Shown here piece by piece: positions 1 through 64,000 of a stretch of 64,000 bases of DNA. The translations under genes were made by a program, and so were the position numbers. Every line of letters starts with the position of its first letter. Position 1 is the stretch's first letter. The DNA comes from Motacilla alba alba. Its lineage: Eukaryota; Chordata; Aves; Passeriformes; Motacillidae. The stretch lies in assembly GCF_015832195.1 (NCBI RefSeq), contig NC_052018.1, forward strand, positions 70,493,666-70,557,665, in the 5' to 3' direction. The notes under the pieces are model-generated. The model had not been told where the DNA came from, ran no database searches, and worked only from the letters and a program-made list of their open reading frames with translations.

Positions 1-484
1 CTGGGGTGCAGAGTCACCTACCTGCACAGCAGCACACGGCAACATGAGGGGTGCAGCAAGCAGATTGTGATTTTTTTTTTTCTGTTCCTCAGCCATAAAA
101 AGGAGTGTTTACCCAATAATTGTACTTCTGAATGATGTGACTTAGCTTGAAAAGATAATTTTAGAGGTAAATTTAAATGAAAATTAAAAATGAGAAAGTG
201 CAGCTAATCTAGAAAGGCCTTTGAGACAAATACCCTCAGATAATATGAACAGGGAAGGTTGCTGCATGAAAGAAAGCAATAAATGATCAGAATAAGTCTG
301 ACTCAGATTCCACAGTGAAAACAAAACCCAAACCTCAACCCCAAAACTTATTAATGTGTGTATAGGTATTGTGCTTTAGACCTGGTAAACAAGATTCTTA
401 CACAACGTAATGAGGGAACAGAAGAATTCTGCTCTTCCCTCAGACCAAGCTCTCATTTAGCGACTTGAACTGAATTTCAAAAAA

Positions 485-725
485 TCACAGAATGGTTTTG
501 TTTGGAAGAGACTTTAAACATCATCTAGCTCCAAACCCTTGCCATGGACAGGGACACCTTCCTCTAGGCCAGGATGCTCAAAGCCCCATCCAGCCTGGCC
601 TTGAACACTTCTAGGGATTGGACCTCCACAGCTGGACTGGGCAACCTGTTTTGGTGCCTCACCACCCTCGTAGTAAAGAATTTCTTCCTAATATCTATTC
701 TAAATCTTCCTATTTCTATTTTCTG
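485..725 (-). mobile_element. CR1 LINE 3' fragment, antisense to PCNX2
   Basis: On the - strand this reads as the C-terminal end of CR1 ORF2 (GRFRIDIRKKFFTTRVVRHQ, then NRLPSPAVEVQSLEVFKARL) followed by the 3' UTR ending near AACCATTCTGTGATT. On the + strand the typical CCATCCAGCCTGGCCTTGAA block is visible. The copy is 5'-truncated, as is usual for CR1 in birds. Confidence 0.9.
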
Positions 726-3547
726 AAGTCTGTACTTTGCAAGATAGTGAAGTTGAGCTGCATACATGTGTAACTAAGCGTCTCTGTTTGCAGTGTGGGC
801 TCAGCAAGTGTCATCCAGAAACAGAAGAGGGACTGGAAAGGGGGTGCCCTGCATGAGAGGGATGGCAGCTGTGGATTCTGCACCTTGAACTGGTGTTGTG
901 GGAAAAAGGAGAGTCAATCTGAACTCCTTGAGGTTGGGAGAGGTAGTTCAAAGGCAGTTATTTTTAAGAGCAAGCAGGCTTTGTTTTCCAGCCTAGTCAG
1001 AGCGTGCTGTTTGTTAAAATAAATTACTGTCATTACTGGCAGCTTCCCCTTTGCAAGACTGAATTTTAGGAATGAGAAAGCCTTTAATTTGTTTACAGCC
1101 TTGCAATTGCAAATGTGCTTTAATAATATAGTATCTTGGAACAGATCTGAATAAACATTATTCCCACATTAGAGTGGTTGTTAAGAAATTGTGTGTGTGT
1201 GGGAATACAGAGTCAAGCTATGCACCAGTTGTTTTGAGGGAGGAGGTTGGTTCTGTTTGGTTTTTGTTCATTTAACCTTGTGCACTGTCTAATTGGCAAA
1301 AGTTAGCAATAGATGTCTAGTCCAAATAAGCATCAAGTGCACCCCATAAAGATTTTTATTAGGCAATGTGAAAAACTTGGCAAATTCCTGGAAAGCTGGA
1401 TATTCAGAGCTGTGTGAAAGAAAGCTGATATTTTGCATAATTTGTGGGAGGTGGGGAAATGTGCTTATCAGAACAGTCTGGCAAGTGAGTGAATGTCATG
1501 GATGGGTCTTTTTTAGAGATGGTCCCTCACAGAACTTGGGTGTTCTGTGGAAATGGAAGAGTTACCATCCTGACCACATAAGCCTTTGCTGGTACGCAGC
1601 TTGGTAAAATGCGGTATGAGAAAATGAAAGCCTTTCTTTACATTTCTAAGGGTGCCACATTTAACCTGTTAAAATCAGGATACAAAAGCTGTAAGAGCTG
1701 TTCTTTAGCCACTCCACCTCTTCTACATTGTGAGAAAATACCACTGATGATGTTGCTTAAACTGACTTTCAGACCAGTTCCTTTCAGTTTTGAATCACCC
1801 ACATGATGAAAATGTTTTGTATGGCAACTGCAAAATTTTTTTCAGTCTTTGAGAGGTGTAAGAAAACCGGGGTTTATTGGCTGCTTCGGGTCCCTCTCAC
1901 GTGTCTTGAACCAAGTAAGAGCAGTTGAGCAGACTTATGCAGGGCAAAACCTCCTGTAGGTCCCCTTTGGCACAGCTGGCTTGTAATCTGGGACACGCAG
2001 TGTTATCACCCAGGGAGCAAAGCCTGCTGTGGGAGTGGTGGGGACTAGCTCAGGAGAAACTAAACTAGGGCTGCATGGCCCGAATTTAGATGTTTTTTTG
2101 CAGGCTCTTTTTAGAAAAGGTACTCATCATTCTGGGCAGTGCACAAACCACAACCTCCAGTGAGTTGTTCTGGATCCCAAGCAATTACCCTTCTCCTATA
2201 AAAAACTCAGACATACTGCTGTGGGTATTTTTAGACTCTCGTTTTTTTGTTTTTTTTTTTTCTTTCTTCCCTTGCATGTGGGAAAGAGGACTGTCACATG
2301 CCATGTAGTCAGGGGGAAGAGGGATCTTGTGCCTTGAGTCACTGGTGCAGTTGACAGTCATGTTGGGAAGTGACAGCAGGTGATTTTGCTGGCACCTAGG
2401 AAAGAAAGCCCTGCCTGGTGCAGCTTGGAGCAGCTGTGTATCACCCCTGACTCTTGTGCTAGAGAGGGGCCTCATGGCATGTAGTGCGCCTCTTTGGATG
2501 TGGAGGAACTGGTGTGCAGAACTCTGAACCTGATGCTCAATGTGTAAGGCTTGACAGGCTAAAATTTGAAAATTTCGGTCTTTAAGTTGAAGAGGTAGTA
2601 GTATGTATGATGCCAGTCTGACATCTGCAAAAAAAATATGAGGTTATTTCAGAGGTCTGTGTTCTGATCTAATTGGTAGGTATTGTGATTAGGCTACTAA
2701 TTCCTAGCTCTGCTGCTGACACAGGAGATTGTTTCAAACGAGTCACTTCCTGTAGCAGGTACAATGCCTATTGCTAGTTTTTCCTGTTGCTTCAGGATTA
2801 ATGTGGCAATCCTCATTAGTGGTTAATGCCATGTGCTGCTCCAGTGTCCATGCTGAACTGTTGTAGCAATTACTGGATGGTGTGGTATTCCCTGGGCACT
2901 CCTGTTGTTTGGTGGATGACCAGCTTAAATGTCAGTTTTTTCTTTTAACGTATTTGTGGCATAATAGGCAAATTTGGGTTGAGAAGAAAGTGCATAAGCT
3001 AGATGTTTCTGTTAAAGCAGTTGGTGAAGAAAAGATTAGGGATGTTCTTAAGATTTATAATCCAGATATATGAATGGCACAGTTCACAACTTGTAGAACT
3101 TTGGTTTCATGCTGATACTAACAAAAGCATAGAGCGATTTGAAATCATTTCTTCGTGGCTGAACAGGCAGCAAATATATTTTAAAGTGAAAATTTCTATT
3201 TCAGAGCATAATGTTGTTGAAGAAAGTGGATTCTGTAGCAAAGCAATTAATGAACAGAAGAGAGACAGGCTTAATTAGCTTAATTCTGCTTGCCCAGGTT
3301 TCAAACCAGATGGTGTTTGAAATTATGACAACAGTGGCATTTTGTTTTACAAGAGTGAGCTATGAAGGTTGGGATAGGGATATGTAAGTAAAAGATGAGG
3401 AAGGAGGTTTGGAAGACTCCAGTAAGGGGCCACAAATAGTAAAATTGTTTTGGAGGAACATTACAGAGTAATAAAATTTAATTCTAATTACTGAATAATA
3501 AGGCAACTTCAAGGTTGAGTTACACTGATGGTTGTTGTGATTACTGT

Positions 3548-4024
3548 ATCACAGAATTAAAGAATGGTTTATGTTGGAAGGGACCTTAATAAATGTCACC
3601 TAGTTCCAACACCCCCCCCACCTGTCTCCTTGGGCAGGGCTGCCTTTCACTAGACCAGGTTGCTCAGAGCCCCATTCAACCTGGCCTTGAACACTTCCAG
3701 GAATGAGGCATCTATAACTTCTCAGGGCAAGCTGTAGCAGTTCCTCACCACCCTCACCCTCAGTGAAGAATTCCTTTCAAATATCCCATTTAAACCTGCT
3801 CTCTTCCAGTTGAAAGACATTCCTCCTTGTTCTATCATTGCACACTCTTGTAAAAAGTCCCTCTTCAGATTTCTTGTGGTCTCTCTTCAGGTACTGAAAG
3901 GCTGCAATTAGGTCTGCCTGGAGCTTTCTCTAGGCTGAAATCTCAGCCAACTCTCCCACCCTTTGCCTGCAGGAGAGAGGTTCCATCCATCTGATCATCT
4001 TGGTGGCCCTCCTCTGGACTCACT
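3548..4024 (-). mobile_element. CR1 LINE 3' fragment, antisense to PCNX2
   Basis: The + strand shows AGAATGGTTTATGTTGGAAG, CTAGACCAGGTTGCTCAGAG, TTCAACCTGGCCTTGAACAC, the CCTCACCACCCTCA block and TTGGTGGCCCTCCTCTGGAC, in the order of an inverted CR1. The end of ORF2 and the 3' UTR are covered over about 480 bp. Frameshifts and substitutions show it is dead. Confidence 0.92.
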
Positions 4025-6124
4025 GTATTAACATATGTACAAAGGCTATTTCATTTCAGCTGTAAAATTGTTCACAGCCTCCTCCTAGAGTAGAACAAGG
4101 GTTTTTCTATAAAGATGATCTGGGATGCTTAAAATCTGTTGTACAAGTGAAAAACTTACATGGCAAAAGAAAGTATGGTACTATAACCTCTTTTAAATTA
4201 GGAGTTCATTTGTCAGCACTGGGATGGCATACTTGTAAGTAATGTTGATAGGCTGATAAAAGTTGTTAGTGCAGAGAAAATGTTTACTGAAAGTGTCTTC
4301 TGTATAGAACCTGTAAGAATTGTTCATTTTCATAAGTATTTTACCATGGTGACTTAAGCTTGTGTCTTGTGCTCTATCAAAATATGAAAATGTTGTACAG
4401 ACCAAAACTTAAGCTGTTTATGCAGGACTCTTCTGAATCACCCTGCCCCAAGACTGATTTAGCCATGAGTCCTGATTGTTACACCTCACATGTCTGAGTC
4501 ATGTGGCATATAATTTCCAGATAAATTATGTGGTTATTGCAGAGCCTAGGTCTGATCTTGATACTTCTGTGAGCCCAGCTGTGCATGAGCTGGAGACGTG
4601 TGGAGTAGTGGATAAGGGTAAATGGCACAGGGAAAAGTGCACGTACACTGCCATGTTGTCCTCTTTAGTCTGCTCTTGCATTTGAGAAAGGCTTTTCCTG
4701 GTGTTTGAGCTTTGCCAGCACAATTTTCGTGCAGGGAGCGTTTGGTGACGTAGAGCCGATTGCGTACTCTGGCAGGGCACTCCTAGTCTAGACACCTCTA
4801 TCTTCATTTAAATACTGAAGGTGTAAGTCACCTGGAAGAAGAGGAGTAATAATCTTGAAAACCAGTCACAAAGCCATCATGGGCCACTTTTGCAGTGCTG
4901 GGAGTACTCATCCCCATGATATTGTCTGTTTGGCATATAAAGCCTGTAAGAAGCTATATGTTTAGGTTTTTGTTATTATGACTCTTTACCACAGCAGGGA
5001 AAAAAAAAGTCTGCAAGGCTTGTGGTTTGGAATGGAAAAGAGAGAAGCCTTTTCTGAAACCACTAGATAATCAGATTTTAAAAAATCTTTTTAGTTGTTC
5101 CAGCCCTAAAGCTGGTTTGGGGCACTATGGGACCAATTAGGTTATTTAAACCACAGTTTCTGATCTCTATCAATTATTCTTACAGCTTGAACAGCCCAAG
5201 CCTTTAGGAAGGTCATTTTGATTAGGTATCTGTGGCTCCATCACCGCCCACAGGTATGGTTACATCATTAAGGGGGTGCTTCAGTAATGACACAGTTTCT
5301 GCTTAAACTGGAGTTTAAATCTTTAACTAGGAGAGGAAAAAATCGTCTCTTCCCCTAACTGCCTTTTTTTTTTCTTCCCCAAGATAGAATAAAATTGATC
5401 TGGAAGACCTATTGTATTTTGCCTCCATGCACAACAAAGTGTTTTCTCTACCAAACTTGTGCTTGCTTCATTGTATTTATAGCACAGAGTTTACTGTGTG
5501 AGGGGGCTTTGTCCTGTGAATTGAAACTGCTGTAGAGATGTTTAGCTCATGAAGGTTTGTTTATAGAAATAATATGTTGGTAGATCAGCTGATACAATTC
5601 GAGGAAAACAAGACAGATAATCTGAAAGGTCTGCATATGCAAAAGCTTTTTTTCAGTTTTATCAGCTGACCTTATAAAAGGAAAAACATCTTTTTATAAG
5701 CCTTCATTCTCTTTAATCCTTAGACCAACTTAGATATGACACCCCTATTTCTTGACTGGTGATTCTTACAGGTTAGGATGGTAATTATATTGATGAGAAA
5801 TATGGCTTAAGATATGGAATTTTTAGTGGGGTGAAATTTCTGTGTTTTTTTCCTTGATCTGAGGTGTTTAAACAGCAGGTGTTGCAAGAAGTCTGGGTAA
5901 GTAAGTTTCAGTACACTTTGCTTGGTGCAAAAAACCTACAGGATTTACTGAGGCATCTCCAACAAGCACCCCTTTTTTCCATTTAAAGCATTTAATTGCA
6001 CAACTGCACAGGGTGCTGTTGAAATCACTATCTTAGTTGCACTTCAAAACCCTAACAGATAGTTGCTTTGTTTTATAAACAGAGCACAGTTGAAAAATGT
6101 TTCACTATTCACCATGAATATGTT

Positions 6125-6126
<2 letters not shown>

Positions 6127-6186
<60 letters not shown>
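6127..6186. repeat. (AC)22(AT)8 compound microsatellite
   Basis: Twenty-two AC units are followed directly by eight AT units with no interruption. It lies in intronic sequence about 600 bp upstream of the first visible exon and is likely polymorphic. Confidence 0.97.
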
Positions 6187-6230
6187 GAAAAAAATTACAT
6201 GCAGGCATGTTATGTGTAGAGAGGCAATAT

Positions 6231-6285
6231 AAATATAATTGGACTCAAAGTAGTAGAAAATATAATTGGTACTCAAAGTAGTAGA
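6231..6285. repeat. 27-28 bp tandem duplication
   Basis: AAATATAATTGG(T)ACTCAAAGTAGTAGA occurs twice head to tail, identical except for one inserted T in the second copy. The near identity suggests a recent local duplication. Confidence 0.92.
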
Positions 6286-6804
6286 AATTGGACAAATATT
6301 TCATGTATATTTTTAAATCTATAGTTCTGTATTTTCCAAGCATAGGATAATCTACTGTGAAATTGTTTTGCCAGTTTGCCCTTTGTCCTGCACCAGGTGT
6401 GTGGCCAGTGGGGAAGAGAGATTAGGCAGCTATCTGCTTTCCTGTCCGAGAGCTCTATTTCCTTTGAAGGTGCTGCTTTCCCTTCTGTAAAAGGGGAATG
6501 GGCCAGTGCTTCTGCTTTTCCACTGCCAGCTTACACAGTTTGGGAAACAATTACAGCCCCCAGGGAAGCAGTCTCTTACCATTCTAGATTAGGAACAGAT
6601 TGCTTCCCTCTGAAACAATAGGAGAAGCAAAGCAGAAATTCTCTCTTGTTTGTCCTCTACTTCACACAGTGTGTTCTTGAAATAGCCCATTCATAAGGGT
6701 CAGAGTACCTCCTCATTCAGATTTGTGGTTGTATTGTTTTAAGTAATGGTAGTGCTTTCCATAAAACTAGAAAATACTGCAGTCTTTTAGATTTTAATTT
6801 TTAG

Positions 6805-61184
<54,380 letters not shown>

Positions 61185-64000
61185 GTAAGTAGATTATAAC
61201 TCAAAGCATGCGATTAGTAGAATATTTGGTTTTAGACTGAAGACTGAAAAATTGAATTTGTTTTTAAATAAGCCTATAATCTTGTCACAGTTTGCTTTCA
61301 TGCATTTTAGCTCAAAATACAATAATCATTGGCTTTGCTGCAAGAAAAATGCTAAACTACCTTAGCACACTAAAATGTGTCTCCACTGAGAGAGAATGAA
61401 ATTAAAAGATTAAAGAGCTATATATAGATATATATGGAAGGTCTAAATGTCAATTAAAAGCTAGACACACTATATCAGGCTGCAGGTGTTTGATGGGCAT
61501 AAACTCAGTGGGGTAACTAGAATTAATCAGATGAAAATGAGAAATCTAGCCTGGATATCAGGAAACATTTCCTAACTGAGGATTTTTAACACTATGCTGT
61601 AGTCTCCCAAAGGAGTTATCAGAAGCTTCACCACACAAGTCTTTTAAGGCTGAATGAAATATTAAACAGTGTAGAAAGGTGGGTAGTCCTGCATTAAGTG
61701 TGGTTTGAAAAAGGTGGTGGTACAGGTTTTGACAAAGTCTGATATCTTAGATATTAAGCAGAACTGGTGGTGCTGAGCCATGGTCTCACAGTATGATCCT
61801 TGCAGACATCCTTTTATGGTTTTATTTTAGTCAGTGACTTGCCTGCTGCAGATATTCAGCAGGCTTGGTGACTGCAGTATCCCCAGTGAGCAGAGTTTCT
61901 GCAGTCTTTTTATCAGAATGACAGTGATGCAGATGATAAAACAAAGGCACAGCCTTGGAATGTTCCAGTAGCAAGAAAAACTGCTGGGAGGAGGGAGAGA
62001 GTTCCACAATATCCGTAATAATGCAGATTCTTAATTTCAAATATTAGATAAAAGAACTTTGATGTAAAAATTGTGTGTTGATTTAATTATTTCTATCTCT
62101 TGAGGAGCAACACAAGGTTAGGGACTACACAACTATGAGGAAAAAGCAGCCCCTGCTTTTAGGCAGCCCCTTTAGTTTGAAACTTGGACTAGAGCATTGG
62201 TGAAATTTTCTGCATATTTCTCCTGGACAAATTCTTTTGCAGAGAGACTCTCACCAGTCACTCATTGATAACCCCTGTAGTTCCCCACTGACCTTTTTTC
62301 CCCCAGGCACTTGGTAGATGCTACAGCCAAGGTGCTTCAAGAGTTCAGGTGTATTGTCTAGGGTGACACTGAGTCCACACTCATCCCTCTATTTAGTTCT
62401 GCAAGGCTGGGAGAATTAAAAGTAGTCAGAATGCCATTTGTTACTAGCTAGCAGACGTGACTGAATACATGCACGGAGCAAATATGTAGGGTTAGGAAGG
62501 TGCTATTTTTACATAGTCATTCCTCCAAGCTAGATTGCACTTTAAAGTATCACCTCCCTCAAGTGTTCAGAAGAAATGAGTCAGACCCCCAGAAGTCTTC
62601 AGATTAAAGAAAGTAATTACATTTGTCTGCCTCTGATTGTTTGGCCTGTGGGGGAATACCTCAGCAGTCTTTTCCTTCCCCATCCCCCTTGTGTCTGTGT
62701 GATCACCTGTGTAAAACCTGCTCTCTCCTTTTCCTTGTAACTCTGGTCTATCCATGAAACTCCCAGTATGCCTTTTCCTCTGGCTCTCCTCTTTAATACA
62801 TTCTCCCTACAGCTGCCATCCAAATGCCACGTGCAAAGCATTCAGCTTCAGATCCCACCTCTTTCTGAACTCTGTAAACCCACAAGGCATCCTGGATTCT
62901 CCATGCTACTTCCATATACAGTGTTACTGAGGGTTTTAATGCATAAATATCTGTTTTCTGTTGCTGGAACATTCCTTAGTTATTGGCCACCCAAGGATCA
63001 GACCACATCATGCTGTAGGGAAGGGAAGACACTCTCCCACTCTACACTCTGTGTCTGAAAGTGTCTGAGGTGGTACATTTTGTGGGGTTTGATGTCGGAA
63101 TTTTCCTCAAATTGAATTTATCTTTTAAAGAAGCTTCACGTTGCTTTGTGATTTAAAGGACTGCAGCAGTTTGTTTCTTGAGGAGGCAGAACAGCTCCTT
63201 TATAGTCAGGAGTTTGATTGAGCTTTCCAGACCCTGGTGTGCTGGTTATTAATAGGACCCATGCTGACAGTGCCTGCCCCTGCTACCTGCCAAAGAGCCG
63301 CTGGAAATCACCCCCCTTCTCACACTCCCTTACATCTTTCCCAGGAGTTAAGGCCCTGGGAAAAGCACCTTGTGTGGCAGTATTTTTAAAAAAGAAAGAA
63401 TAATGAGCAAATTATTTTCTGTTGCCTCTGAAAGAGTTATTTTGTAAAGTGTCATTCTTTGGTGAAAGTTTCATCATGGTAACAGGCACAGTGGCAAAAA
63501 AAGTCTTCCTTTTGCTCTATAATCTATAAGTTTCCATGTGAAAATTTCTCCATGTTGCAAGAATTTTCTTCTTTCTGATAAATGAAATACACAACTGATT
63601 CATATAGAATACACTGGGATGGCTTCTGTTGGCTTCAGAATCTATTCAGCTTAGTCATTAGATTTTCCATTCAGAAATGTGAGGCAAATTGAAAAGAACA
63701 GCTTTGACAAGGTGGAAAATAAGGGCAGCTTGGTGTTTCATTCCAACAGCAATGCCCTGCTGATCCTTTAGAATGACCAGCTCTCAAAATAAAGTTGCAC
63801 CTGCATTACGGGAGATACACAAAAATTAATAAATGCCACATAAAATAAAATCAACCTGGAAACTAGGAGTCTTGCTAGGATGGTGAAAACCTGTTGAGAG
63901 CTTTCCAGCCTGCTAAGTGTCAGTCATGGCAGCAGGTATTCTGGCTAGCAGCAGGATGAAGGAGAATCTTCCATGCATTTTGCAAATACCTGGCCTACTT
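61185..64000 (+). other. Start of next PCNX2 intron (at least 2.8 kb)
   Basis: An intron start with consensus gtaagt. No further exon, repeat family or RNA gene was recognised up to the window end. Short open frames near 62567-63403 look like chance. Confidence 0.7.

Larger units (their letters stand above)
1..6804 (+). other. Upstream PCNX2 intron (5' end outside window)
   Basis: No coding exon can be supported here. The upstream pecanex exons are long and Ser-rich, and no such frame is open. The interval contains two antisense CR1 fragments, an (AC)22(AT)8 microsatellite and a 27-28 bp tandem duplication. No promoter or CpG island is present, which fits an internal intron. Confidence 0.75.

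Noticed and set aside
564..767. A 67-codon - strand frame
   Set aside because: It is the C-terminal end of CR1 ORF2 within the fragment at 485-725, not a host gene.
1..6804. Search for the upstream Ser-rich pecanex exon
   Set aside because: No long open frame with pecanex-like content is present. The exon must lie upstream of the window.

Overview
This is an AT-rich, intron-dominated stretch of a vertebrate nuclear genome, almost certainly a bird. The argument for a bird is the repeat content. At least five fragments of CR1 LINE retrotransposons are recognisable, including a 3' tail ending in the ATTCTATG octamer typical of CR1, while mammalian repeats are absent. No bacterial, organellar or viral gene organisation is present.

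One protein-coding gene explains all of the convincing coding sequence: a pecanex-family multipass membrane protein, best matched to PCNX2 (pecanex 2). Fifteen exons on the + strand between 6805 and 61184 join with consistent splice phases into one open frame of 1,905 nt (634 complete codons). The gene is cut at both ends. The first exon seen enters in mid-codon, so the start codon, the long N-terminal exons and the promoter lie upstream of the window. The last exon ends in mid-codon, so the C-terminal half, including the conserved cytoplasmic Pecanex_C region, lies downstream.

Layout: 1-6804 is upstream intron with two CR1 fragments and an (AC)22(AT)8 microsatellite. Positions 6805-8616 hold three exons for a hydrophilic, Ser/Gln-rich cytoplasmic segment. 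A 10.9 kb intron follows. Positions 19505-24269 hold four exons leading into the first membrane segments, ending in a 33-nt microexon. Positions 24270-30929 are an intron with a roughly 940 bp CR1 fragment. Positions 30930-36834 hold three membrane exons. A second giant intron (36835-47381) contains a very old CR1-like remnant and a possible alternative terminal exon. Positions 47382-61184 hold five more exons, mostly hydrophobic segments and short loops. Positions 61185-64000 are the start of the next intron.

No tRNA, rRNA, recognisable ncRNA, CRISPR array or second gene was found. I see no novel biological system. The points most worth checking are a phase-compatible candidate terminal exon at 44473-44646, a tandem NAGNAG acceptor at 22697-22702, a 21-T homopolymer inside a splice acceptor tract at 36027-36047, and the antisense orientation of all the long CR1 insertions.

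Family and repeat assignments rest on recognising the translated and nucleotide sequences by eye. No database search was run.
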